Part shown: in pieces, positions 1 to 6,522 of the stretch
Numbering within the stretch: position 1 is the first letter of the stretch
Layout: every line of letters begins with the position of its first letter
DNA from: Bacillota bacterium
GTDB lineage: Bacteria > Bacillota > Clostridia > Lachnospirales > Lachnospiraceae
Length of the DNA stretch: 7,853 bases
NCBI GenBank assembly: GCA_023419655.1
Contig: JAEZXP010000224.1
Location: 1-7,853, forward strand
Direction of reading: 5' to 3'
Translations under genes and position numbers: made by a program
Notes under the pieces: model-generated
What the model saw: the letters and a program-made list of their open reading frames with translations, nothing else
Databases searched by the model: none
Told to the model about the DNA's origin: nothing

Positions 1-422
1 TCCTTATACTGTTCCTTTACTTTCTGATAAACCGGAGCATACCGCCTGTTTAAGCCTACCATAAGAAACTTATTATTCTTTTCTGCCGCTTCAACCATTT
101 CTTTGCTTTCTTTCAGCGTAAGGGCAAGAGGTTTTTCTGTAAATACGTCCAAGCCCCGGTCTAAAAGTCTTATTACATACTCATGATGCGTCTGCTTCGG
201 AGTAAGAACAAAGGCACAATCCATATCTTCCTTTATGAATTCATCAAATGAAGTAAAGCCTTTAAGAATCTTATACTTTGACATGGCTATATCAACAGAT
301 TCCTGTGAAATGTCAAACACCGCCACAATCTCAACATTTTTTATCTCTGAAAGTGCAGGTAATTCTGCGATATGCGCGATATTACCAAGTCCTACAACCC
401 CAACTTTTATACTTTTTCCCAT
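1..422 (-). CDS. Gfo/Idh/MocA-family NAD(P)-dependent oxidoreductase, N-terminal part (cut by window edge)
   Basis: About 140 residues from the start codon are present; no stop is reached, so the C-terminal substrate domain lies outside the window. The visible part is the Rossmann domain of the Gfo/Idh/MocA family, cytosolic enzymes that oxidise or reduce a hydroxyl/keto group, often on sugars or cyclitols. It opens MGKSIKVGVVGLGNIA, with the dinucleotide-binding GxGxxA at about residues 11-16. It then has the family's TEKPLAL segment near residues 100-106, whose Lys is the usual catalytic or cofactor residue, and a GLNRRYAP segment near 124-131. The start sits 1 nt after the stop of the preceding lyase gene. 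An AGGTG Shine-Dalgarno lies inside that gene's last codons, so translation is probably coupled. It is the seventh gene of the operon. The substrate cannot be told from this fragment; family assignment is firm. Confidence 0.9.
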   Translation of the reverse strand, partial: MGKSIKVGVVGLGNIAHIAELPALSEIKNVEIVAVFDISQESVDIAMSKYKILKGFTSFDEFIKEDMDCAFVLTPKQTHHEYVIRLLDRGLDVFTEKPLALTLKESKEMVEAAEKNNKFLMVGLNRRYAPVYQKVKEQYK

Positions 423-423
423 G

Positions 424-1326
424 TTATAACACCTCACTCTCGGATTTAATCTGATTGATGATATGGGCAACCTGTGTCTTTTCCTCCTGCGTAATTGAGT
501 TAAACGGAATCCTTACTGTGTCCGCAGCTATCACACCCATCGATTTTAAATACTGCTTTATCATAGGAATCTCCTGATATGGTGCTAACGTATAGCTATT
601 ATTGAAAATCATATCCTGGGCTGCCTTCGCTTTTTTATCTTCACCCTTCACTGCTGCTGTCCATAAGGACGAAAATGTCTCTGGAAATACCGCCGCCGGA
701 CCGGAAACCGTTCCTACCGCACCCGCTTTATATGCAGGATAGATTAATCTGTCACAGCCAATAAGAACATCCAGACCGCCTTCCTTTGCCCTGCTATATT
801 CTATCAGACGAATCAGGTCAGGATAGCTGTATTTAACTCCCATTAGGTTATTGTATTTTTCACACAGCTTTTTTACAATGTTTGCTGTAATATCGTTATT
901 GGTATTTGTAGGAATATTATATATGTATACCGGAAAATCACCTGCTGCCTCCAACAAAGCAGAATAATATTCTTCAAGTCCTTGGTCTGAAAAGTGGAAG
1001 AAGAACGGAGTAACAACTCCCGCTGCATCCGCGCCTATTTCTTTTGCATGTAAAACCAATGTCATCGTATCCTCAAGGGTCTGCGTGCCGCATTGAATAG
1101 CTACAGGGATTTTTCCTGATATTTCATCCACCATAACCTCTGCTATCTTTTTTCTTTCTTCCGTCGTCAGAGCCAATCCTTCACCATTTGTACCAAGAGG
1201 ATAAACCGCATTTACACCGCAATCCGACAGATATCTCGCAAGCTTTTTCACACTTGCATAGTCCACTTCTTTATTTTCAAAAAAGGGAGTAATATTGGCA
1301 CATACAATGCCCTGTAAAACACCCAT
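424..1326 (-). CDS. DapA/NanA-family class I aldolase or lyase, not a typical dihydrodipicolinate synthase
   Basis: A 300-residue TIM-barrel protein of the dihydrodipicolinate synthase/N-acetylneuraminate lyase family, of normal length. These cytosolic enzymes form a Schiff base between a lysine and a 2-oxo acid, usually pyruvate, and add or remove an aldehyde. Visible motifs are GTNGE (residues 45-49, carboxylate binding), YNIP (136-139, catalytic Tyr136), GVK with Schiff-base Lys165, and GAVGTVSG (202-209). Two hallmarks of real DHDPS are missing. The tyrosine pair before the dimer contact is Phe (TPFFFHF, 106-112), and the Arg five residues after the catalytic Tyr is Asn141 (YNIPTNTNND). 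A catabolic lyase is therefore more likely than a lysine-biosynthesis enzyme. The start has a clear GGAGGT 9 nt upstream. The gene follows the PreA-like gene by 32 nt and precedes the oxidoreductase by 1 nt. The actual substrate is unknown. Confidence 0.9.
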   Translation of the reverse strand: MGVLQGIVCANITPFFENKEVDYASVKKLARYLSDCGVNAVYPLGTNGEGLALTTEERKKIAEVMVDEISGKIPVAIQCGTQTLEDTMTLVLHAKEIGADAAGVVTPFFFHFSDQGLEEYYSALLEAAGDFPVYIYNIPTNTNNDITANIVKKLCEKYNNLMGVKYSYPDLIRLIEYSRAKEGGLDVLIGCDRLIYPAYKAGAVGTVSGPAAVFPETFSSLWTAAVKGEDKKAKAAQDMIFNNSYTLAPYQEIPMIKQYLKSMGVIAADTVRIPFNSITQEEKTQVAHIINQIKSESEVL

Positions 1327-1358
1327 ATTCAGTTACCTCCGCAATCTATTTTTGTTAA

Positions 1359-2513
1359 TTATCTTGTCATCATCGTTATGGCCTGTGTACGTCCGCACAC
1401 TTGCGAGCAAAGTCCACAGCCATCACATTTATCTTCATCTATATATGGACGCTTGCCGTCATTTGTAATCGCATCATATGTACAAACCGGGAAGCATTTT
1501 TTACAACTGATACACGTTTCGGCGTTAAATCTTGCAAAATAGCGCTTACTTCTGTCTGCCTCATTTAGAGGCAATACCTTTTTGGCCGCATAACCTATTA
1601 TGTGGTTAATATCATCAATACCATGACTTTCTAAATAGTTCTCCAACTGTTCAAGAATAGTTTTTACCACATCAAAACCCTTCAGATAGATAAGAGTCGC
1701 TATCTGTACATTCACCGCTCCGGAAAGCACATACTTTACCACATCCTCATAGTTCGTAACTCCGCCGGTTGCACTAACCGGTATCTGTAAATGCGGATAG
1801 GATGCCGCAATCCAGCGCATAACAGACTGTGTTACCCAAGGTCCGCCATGTCCGCAAAAGCCCTTATGCATAACCGGCTCCATCGTATCCAGATTAATTT
1901 GAAGTCCGGAAGAGCGGTTAAACATCGTAATCCAATCTGCACCATCTTTTTCTAAATCCTTCGCACAAATAATAGGATTTGACATCTGCTGTGTCATCTT
2001 TATACCAACCGGAATTTTAACCACCTTTTTTATGTCGAGCAATGCCTCTCTTGCCACCGGATAAAACTCCGCTGCCTCACGGACAAGGGCACCCACAGGG
2101 CAGGAAGGCACAATCTCAATCGCATCGGCACCCGCTTTTTCAACTTCTATCGCATAGTTGTACCATGCCTCTTTCGTGACACAATTCAAACTTGCAATAA
2201 CAGGAATTGAAATGGTTTTTTTTACCTTAATAATTTCTTCGCAGTATTCTTCAATTCCGCCTTCAAACGCCTGCTCATATGTCATAAAGGTGTTTGACAA
2301 AAATCCGGGAATACCATTCTTAAAAACACTCATTCTCGGAAATGGATTATATCGGTTTACCATTTCCTCCTGAATGGATTTTAATATTACTGCTGAACAA
2401 CCGGCATCTTCAGCCATTTTACAATGCATTGCATCCTTTGTTGTTCCTGCTGAAGCTGCAATTATGGGATTCTTAAGCTTCATACCAGCAAAATCTATTG
2501 CTAATTTTGCCAT
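1359..2513 (-). CDS. PreA-like flavin/iron-sulfur oxidoreductase (dihydropyrimidine dehydrogenase / DHODH family)
   Basis: A 384-residue protein with an FMN-binding DHODH-like TIM barrel (about 1-315) and a two-cluster ferredoxin domain (about 330-384), the same architecture as bacterial PreA and the C-terminal half of eukaryotic dihydropyrimidine dehydrogenase. Cluster ligands fit CxxCxxCxxxC twice: C334, C337, C340, C344 and C363, C366, C369, C373. The Pro that often follows the last Cys is absent in both. Barrel landmarks are the SCP loop with likely catalytic Cys138, GIKMT with Lys172, FNR at 198-200, and SATGGV (247-252) for FMN phosphate. The Asn of the usual NxSCP pyrimidine-binding motif is Val135 here, so uracil/thymine reduction should not be assumed. 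No PreT-like NAD(P)H-binding partner is encoded in the window, so the electron donor is unknown. The start has AAAGGAG 8 nt upstream. Family assignment is secure; substrate is open. Confidence 0.88.
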   Translation of the reverse strand: MAKLAIDFAGMKLKNPIIAASAGTTKDAMHCKMAEDAGCSAVILKSIQEEMVNRYNPFPRMSVFKNGIPGFLSNTFMTYEQAFEGGIEEYCEEIIKVKKTISIPVIASLNCVTKEAWYNYAIEVEKAGADAIEIVPSCPVGALVREAAEFYPVAREALLDIKKVVKIPVGIKMTQQMSNPIICAKDLEKDGADWITMFNRSSGLQINLDTMEPVMHKGFCGHGGPWVTQSVMRWIAASYPHLQIPVSATGGVTNYEDVVKYVLSGAVNVQIATLIYLKGFDVVKTILEQLENYLESHGIDDINHIIGYAAKKVLPLNEADRSKRYFARFNAETCISCKKCFPVCTYDAITNDGKRPYIDEDKCDGCGLCSQVCGRTQAITMMTR

Positions 2514-2552
2514 CTGTTTACTCCTTTCAATGTGTCTCTGTCATCGTCTCTG

Positions 2553-3320
2553 TTACTCGTCATGGAGAATTCCCATATCCATAAACAGCTCTGTAATATG
2601 CTTACGGTATCTCATGAATTCCTTGGATTCCTTAACCTCCATATTTCTGGGACGAGGTAAATCGATGTTAATCACCTCTTTAACTCTGCCCGGACGCGGT
2701 GTCATAACGATAACCTTATCCGCAAGTAAAATTGCCTCTACAATATCATGTGTAACAAATACAATCGTATTTTTCTTTTTCATCCACATCTTTTCCAGGT
2801 CAACCCGCATCTGTTCTCTGGTTAATGCATCAAGTGCGCCAAAAGGTTCATCCATCATCAGCATATCCGGTTCATGGACCAATGCACGGCAAATCGATAC
2901 TCTTTGCTGCATACCGCCTGACAATTCCCAGGGATATTTATTTTCAAAACCGGATAAGCCCACCTGACTAATCAACGCCATGGCTTTTTCTTTGGTTTTC
3001 TCCATATCCATATTGCGAAATTCCCCTTGAATCATTACATTTTCAAGCACTGTACGCCATTCCAGCAAAAGATGGTCCTGAAAAACAAATCCAACTTCTT
3101 TATACGGCTTTGTAATCTTTTCACCTTTTAACAGAACTTCTCCCGAAGTGCATTGGGTCAGTCCCGTTCCAATAAATAAAAATGTACTCTTACCACAGCC
3201 CGAGGGGCCCAGGATGGTGACAAGTTCACCATCCTGGACACTAAAATTAATGTCTTGAAGGGCCTCTGTATAGCCGCTTAATGTCTTGTAGCTCATACCG
3301 ACATTTTTAAATTCCAGCAT
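2553..3320 (-). CDS. ABC transporter ATP-binding protein, NitT/TauT (SsuB/TauB) type
   Basis: The 255-residue ATPase of the import system formed with the permease and lipoprotein encoded just upstream in the operon. It works as a dimer on the cytoplasmic face, coupling ATP hydrolysis to uptake. All motifs are intact: Walker A GPSGCGKST (38-46), Q-loop Gln81 in FVFQDH, signature LSGGMQQR (133-140), Walker B MLMMDEP (153-159) with catalytic Glu158, D-loop GALDAL (161-166), and switch His191 in VTHD. The DEPFGALDALTR stretch and the MTPRPGRV segment (206-213) are typical of the nitrate/sulfonate/taurine/thiamine-precursor subfamily. The start is preceded by AAGGAGG 8 nt away. It lies 52 nt after the binding-protein gene and 39 nt before the PreA-like gene. 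Sequence alone does not fix the substrate. Confidence 0.95.
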   Translation of the reverse strand: MLEFKNVGMSYKTLSGYTEALQDINFSVQDGELVTILGPSGCGKSTFLFIGTGLTQCTSGEVLLKGEKITKPYKEVGFVFQDHLLLEWRTVLENVMIQGEFRNMDMEKTKEKAMALISQVGLSGFENKYPWELSGGMQQRVSICRALVHEPDMLMMDEPFGALDALTREQMRVDLEKMWMKKKNTIVFVTHDIVEAILLADKVIVMTPRPGRVKEVINIDLPRPRNMEVKESKEFMRYRKHITELFMDMGILHDE

Positions 3321-3372
3321 TTAAGTTGCCTCCTTATGTTGTTTGTCCGAATTATTTACAGCCTGGCACTTC

Positions 3373-4440
3373 TTATCTCTTAGGCAAATCATCTGGCAAG
3401 CAATCAAAGGTATAAAGATCCGTCGCCTGAACTGTCTCCTCAATACCCATGTATTCTACCAATAAATCACGACACTTTTCCCAATCCTCTACACTTAATC
3501 TTCCAAGATTCGTAGACTCTTCTGTGAACAAGCTGGCTAAAGCAACCTCAAGTCCGCCGATTGCCGTATCCTTATCCATCGTAGGAAAATCATCGAGAAT
3601 ATATTTGACTGCCTCTTCTGCATTCCCTCTTGTCTCATCCCATGCACGCATTGTTGCAGATATAAACTTCTTAATGGTTTCTGAATTGTTCTTTATGTAT
3701 GCTTCACTTGCAATAACAGACAATCCCACTGTTGGCGCACCATTATCAGAATATCGAAGTACCTTTACGTTATGCCCCATGTTTTTAATGGTAACTGCTT
3801 CGTTATCAGCTCCTCCAAGAATAGCATCAACCTGTCCGTTAATAAGTGAGGTTATTTTTGAATTTGCATCCATTGTAACAAAGTTAATTTTACTTTCATC
3901 AATGCCAGAAGCTCCAGCCACTGCTGCAAATAATTTGGATGGACCATCTCCCGTAGCAATACCGACTTTTTTACCTTCTAAATCCGCAGGCTCATTAATT
4001 TTGTTTTCTTCAAGGGTAATAATGCCGAAACCATTTACCGCATATACAGGTGCTACTATTTTAATTTCAATTCCTGCTGCTACGGAAGATGCCACCGACG
4101 CTGAATCTACCAGGCCAATATTATCTGAACCGGTGCCTACCAGCTTTGCAGTTGTGCCTGAACCGGTACCCTCACCGATTGTCACGTCCAGCCCTGCTTC
4201 TTCATAATAGCCTTTTTCAAGCGCCATATAGAACGGTGAATGCAAGCCTGAAGCAGTATAGTTTAATCTGAAGCTGACAGGTATCAGCTTATCCTTCGTA
4301 TCTTGTGGTGTATCTGTCTTATCGGAATCACCATTATTATTGGGGGTATTAGGGGTGTTGGGGGTGTTGGATTTTCCACAGCCGGTAAATGCAAGCACCA
4401 TTACTAAACATAAACTTATTGCTACAATTTTCTTTAACAT
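3373..4440 (-). CDS. ABC transporter substrate-binding lipoprotein, NitT/TauT (SsuA/TauA/ThiY, NMT1-like) type
   Basis: A 355-residue lipid-anchored binding protein that should capture the substrate outside the membrane and hand it to the permease. The N-terminus is a lipoprotein signal: two lysines (3-4), a hydrophobic core, then lipobox FTGC with modified Cys21. A low-complexity linker follows, with three NTP units at 25-33 and an acidic Asp/Thr-rich run to about 50. The mature domain starts near residue 54. It shows NitT/TauT landmarks: SGLHSPFYMALEKGYY (64-79), GLDVTIGEGTGSG (83-95), an LVGTGSDNIGLVD segment (100-112) and GKKVGIATGDGPS (156-168). The family binds sulfonates, taurine, nitrate, thiamine-precursor pyrimidines or riboflavin, so the ligand is undecided; a pyrimidine-like or other heterocyclic compound is only a guess from the PreA-like neighbour. 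AGGAGG lies 8 nt before the start. A 146-nt gap separates it from the permease gene. Confidence 0.93.
   Translation of the reverse strand: MLKKIVAISLCLVMVLAFTGCGKSNTPNTPNTPNNNGDSDKTDTPQDTKDKLIPVSFRLNYTASGLHSPFYMALEKGYYEEAGLDVTIGEGTGSGTTAKLVGTGSDNIGLVDSASVASSVAAGIEIKIVAPVYAVNGFGIITLEENKINEPADLEGKKVGIATGDGPSKLFAAVAGASGIDESKINFVTMDANSKITSLINGQVDAILGGADNEAVTIKNMGHNVKVLRYSDNGAPTVGLSVIASEAYIKNNSETIKKFISATMRAWDETRGNAEEAVKYILDDFPTMDKDTAIGGLEVALASLFTEESTNLGRLSVEDWEKCRDLLVEYMGIEETVQATDLYTFDCLPDDLPKR
4342..4368 (-). repeat. Three 9-nt tandem units encoding the NTP-NTP-NTP linker
   Basis: Three near-identical 9-bp units (plus strand GGGGGTATT, AGGGGTGTT, GGGGGTGTT) encode Asn-Thr-Pro three times, directly after the lipobox Cys of the binding protein. 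Being 9 nt they change length in frame, so copy number could vary without breaking the gene. The likely role is a flexible tether between lipid anchor and folded domain. Confidence 0.8.
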
Positions 4441-4457
4441 ATTTGCTTCCTCCTCAT

Positions 4458-4470
4458 TGAATCACATTCA
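4458..4470 (-). repeat. 13-bp inverted repeat just upstream of the binding-protein ribosome binding site
   Basis: On the minus strand the sequence is TGAAT-GTG-ATTCA, with perfect 5-bp arms around a 3-nt centre. It ends 3 nt before the AGGAGG (4454 to 4449) of the binding-protein gene and sits in the only long gap of the operon (4441-4586). As RNA it would be a weak hairpin; as DNA it could be a protein site. Chance is not excluded. I see no confident promoter or terminator in the rest of this 146-nt gap. Confidence 0.35.
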
Positions 4471-4586
4471 TTAGTGAACAATACTTTCTCCATGTCTTGA
4501 CAAATCTTACTATTACTTTTTTGATAATTCTATTCCAAGCCAAATGGACGGATCCAATCCTAGATGACTTAAAATCAATAAAATAA

Positions 4587-5444
4587 TCAGGCTGTTGCAC
4601 GAAATTCATTTTTCTTTGTGTCATCACCCTTAATGCTCTTTCTTTGGCTGACATGCCATGGAATAACTTTTTTCTCAATAAAGCCCATAATCATAAAGAA
4701 GACCATACCCATTACGCACAACACAACCAGAATTGCAAATAAAAGCTTTGTATTAATATCACCGTTTGCTCTTAATAAAAGATAACCCAAACCGCTGTCT
4801 GCACCCAAAAATTCTGCTACAACCGCACCAACCGTCGCCATAGAAATAGAGGTTTTTAATCCTGAAAAAATATGCGGTAAGGCGTTTGGTAATTTAATTT
4901 TCCAATAAAATTTCCACTCTGAATCGCTCATGGTTCTCGCCATACTATAAAGTCTCGGATTCAATGACTGAAGACCTGCAACAGCATCCATCAGAAGCGG
5001 AAAGAAAGACAGCAAAAACACCATAAGTATTTTGGGCATTACTCCGAAACCGAACCAGATAACGAAAAGCGGTGCAATTGCAACCTTGGGAATAAGCTGT
5101 ACAAATACCATAAATGGATATAACGTTTTCTGAAAGACTTTCGAATAAGAAATCAAGGTCGCTACCGGTATACTTATTAACACTGTCACCCCAAAACCGA
5201 GTCCAATTTCATACAATGTTGTCAAAAGATTACTTCTTATTGCCTCCCAATATGTAAATATTGCCATAACCGATGCGCTCGGAGAAGGGAGAATATATTC
5301 CCTTATATTAAATACACGAACTGAAAATTCCCAGATAACGATTACTCCAAAGACCGAAAGAATACCCGGCAGGGATTCCTTAAGCCAAAAAATCAGCCGT
5401 CTAAACCATATTGCTCTTTCATCTTTTTGGGTTTTGTTTTGCAT
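4587..5444 (-). CDS. ABC transporter permease, NitT/TauT (SsuC/TauC) type
   Basis: A 285-residue integral membrane protein that should form the dimeric channel of the import system. After a charged cytoplasmic N-terminus, about six hydrophobic segments can be seen, near residues 26-43, 75-98, 110-131, 136-157, 195-215 and 234-256. The binding-protein-dependent permease EAA-like loop, which contacts the ATPase, is at about 169-197, with the expected LP pair at 185-186 (KLPNALP) and a following GLK. ILPSPSAS (51-58) after the first segment is typical of SsuC/TauC relatives. The C-terminal tail after 260 is hydrophilic and somewhat long. The start codon lies 1 nt after the repressor stop (TAA-A-ATG). 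Its ribosome binding site, AGGAGG, is built from the repressor's last Thr-Gly-Gly codons, so the two are probably translationally coupled. Confidence 0.94.
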   Translation of the reverse strand: MQNKTQKDERAIWFRRLIFWLKESLPGILSVFGVIVIWEFSVRVFNIREYILPSPSASVMAIFTYWEAIRSNLLTTLYEIGLGFGVTVLISIPVATLISYSKVFQKTLYPFMVFVQLIPKVAIAPLFVIWFGFGVMPKILMVFLLSFFPLLMDAVAGLQSLNPRLYSMARTMSDSEWKFYWKIKLPNALPHIFSGLKTSISMATVGAVVAEFLGADSGLGYLLLRANGDINTKLLFAILVVLCVMGMVFFMIMGFIEKKVIPWHVSQRKSIKGDDTKKNEFRATA

Positions 5445-5445
5445 T

Positions 5446-6459
5446 TTAAATACCTCCTGTTATGTTTTTGTCTAAGGATTTAACTGAATTACCGCTGATT
5501 ATTCCACTCTCCAAGACATTGAGCCTCGGTGATATATTCGGAGACTTTAGTCTTGAAAGCATCATTTCTCCAATATTCTTTCCTATTTCCATATACATTT
5601 CATCTACATAGGTTATTTTTAAATCCAATACATCCTGAAAGCTGATGGCACCAAAAGAAACCAGGGAAATATCTTCAGGAATTCTCACATTAAGCTCTTT
5701 TGCCTTTGCAAGAATACCCTCTGTAATGTCCGCACTTCCTGTTACAATGGCAGTTGGACGATGCGCATTCTGCATAATTGCTTCAAAAGAACGTTTGCCA
5801 TACTCCTTCGTAAATTCACCAAAATATATATTCTCTTTCCTGGCCACTACATCCCAATCAAAATATGCGCGCATGTAGCCGATATAACGGTCAAAGTTTG
5901 TGCTTAAACTCTTTGCACCGCTAATCACGGCAATATCTCTGTGACCTTTTTTAAGCAGGTACGTTACCGCATCATACATAGAGCGCTCTTTGTTTACATA
6001 AACAGTATCACAAAGATGGGACAATGTGCTTCGGTCAAAAGAGATTACCGGACAAGAAATAGATTTAATAATCGTTTCAATATCATTGGATACATGGCAG
6101 ACTACAAGCCCATCAACCCTTTTCGCATGCATCATTTCTATGGCATCTTTTTCTTTTTGACAATTGCCGTCCGTGCTTGCCATAATAAGAGCATATCCTT
6201 CAGGGTTAATTACCCTTTCAATTTGTCGAATGACTCCGCTAAAGAATGAGTTCGAAATATCCGCAACAACAACACCCACCGTATTGGTGATATCTTGTTT
6301 CAAACTCTTAGCAATCTGGTTTGGCTTAAAATCCAGTTTTTTAATCGCTTCCTCTACTCTGATTCTAAGCTCTTTATCAACCGTTTGAACATTGTTAATC
6401 ACTCTGGATACAGTGGCTACGGATACATTTGCCTCTTTTGCAACATCTTTAATCGTCAT
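5446..6459 (-). CDS. LacI/GalR-family transcriptional regulator, first gene of the operon
   Basis: 337 residues from the start chosen here, a typical family length. Numbering from that start: DNA-binding helix-turn-helix at 2-23 (TIKDVAKEANVSVATVSRVI...), hinge helix around 45-54 (FKPNQIAKSLK), then a periplasmic-binding-protein-like effector domain from about 61 (VGVVVADISNSFF) to the end. Family marks in the core include DGLVV (116-120), SFDRS (140-144) and KKGHRDIAVISG (170-181). The usual FDD near residue 270, whose Asp often contacts a sugar hydroxyl, is SFGAIS (268-273) here, so the inducer may not be a sugar. A reading frame extends nine codons further, to an ATG at 6486, but that ATG has no ribosome binding site and sits at the predicted start of a transcript. 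The ATG at 6459 has AGGAG 6 nt upstream. As first gene of its own operon it probably autoregulates and controls the whole transport and catabolic set. Confidence 0.93.
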   Translation of the reverse strand: MTIKDVAKEANVSVATVSRVINNVQTVDKELRIRVEEAIKKLDFKPNQIAKSLKQDITNTVGVVVADISNSFFSGVIRQIERVINPEGYALIMASTDGNCQKEKDAIEMMHAKRVDGLVVCHVSNDIETIIKSISCPVISFDRSTLSHLCDTVYVNKERSMYDAVTYLLKKGHRDIAVISGAKSLSTNFDRYIGYMRAYFDWDVVARKENIYFGEFTKEYGKRSFEAIMQNAHRPTAIVTGSADITEGILAKAKELNVRIPEDISLVSFGAISFQDVLDLKITYVDEMYMEIGKNIGEMMLSRLKSPNISPRLNVLESGIISGNSVKSLDKNITGGI

Positions 6460-6465
6460 TTGACA

Positions 6466-6470
6466 CTCCT
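6466..6470 (-). promoter_or_regulatory. Ribosome binding site that decides the repressor start
   Basis: AGGAG on the minus strand, 6 nt before the ATG at 6459. The alternative in-frame ATG at 6486 is preceded only by an A/T stretch (TTTTTAATT) with no Shine-Dalgarno. This favours the shorter 337-residue product. Confidence 0.8.
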
Positions 6471-6484
6471 GTAATCGGTTTCTC

Positions 6485-6499
6485 ATAATTAAAAATTAT
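6485..6499 (-). repeat. AT-only inverted repeat overlapping the proximal promoter -10 and start site
   Basis: ATAATT-TTT-AATTAT on the minus strand, with perfect 6-bp arms around 3 nt. It covers most of the TATAAT box and the expected transcription start of the proximal leftward promoter. It could be an operator, but the sequence is all A/T in an AT-rich region, and LacI-family sites usually have a CG centre, so chance is quite possible. Confidence 0.35.
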
Positions 6500-6522
6500 A
6501 CCAAAAGTATATTTCGTTACAA
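6495..6522 (-). promoter_or_regulatory. Proximal leftward sigma-A-type promoter of the operon
   Basis: On the minus strand: -35 TTGTAA (6522 to 6517), 16-bp spacer, perfect -10 TATAAT (6500 to 6495), with TGG directly before it giving an extended -10 (TGnTATAAT). The expected transcript start is near 6488, giving a leader of about 29 nt to the repressor start at 6459. The match is good for -10 and moderate for -35. No experimental support is available. Confidence 0.6.

Noticed and set aside
1359..2513. Annotation as pyrD (dihydroorotate dehydrogenase)
   Set aside because: The C-terminal two-cluster ferredoxin domain and catabolic operon context fit the PreA branch, and no pyrimidine-biosynthesis genes are adjacent.
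2374..2967. 197-codon plus-strand open frame crossing the PreA-like/ATPase junction
   Set aside because: Antisense to two well-supported genes and their ribosome binding site; no motif of its own.
3449..4207. 252-codon plus-strand open frame opposite the binding-protein gene
   Set aside because: It lies wholly antisense to a gene with clear family motifs and lipobox, has no recognisable domain, and shows the Ser/Pro/Ala-rich composition typical of an antisense shadow.
4540..4563. GGAT-TGG-ATCC hairpin in the 146-nt gap as a terminator
   Set aside because: The stem is only 4 bp and no U-run follows it on the minus strand.
4454..4678. 74-codon minus-strand open frame overlapping the permease end and the 146-nt gap
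   Set aside because: Starts inside the permease in another frame, has a weak basic sequence without recognisable family, and the permease ends naturally, so it is not a frameshifted tail. A small peptide is not formally excluded.
5941..6388. Plus-strand open frames (102 and 74 codons) opposite the repressor gene
   Set aside because: Shadows of a clear LacI-family gene with no supporting signals.
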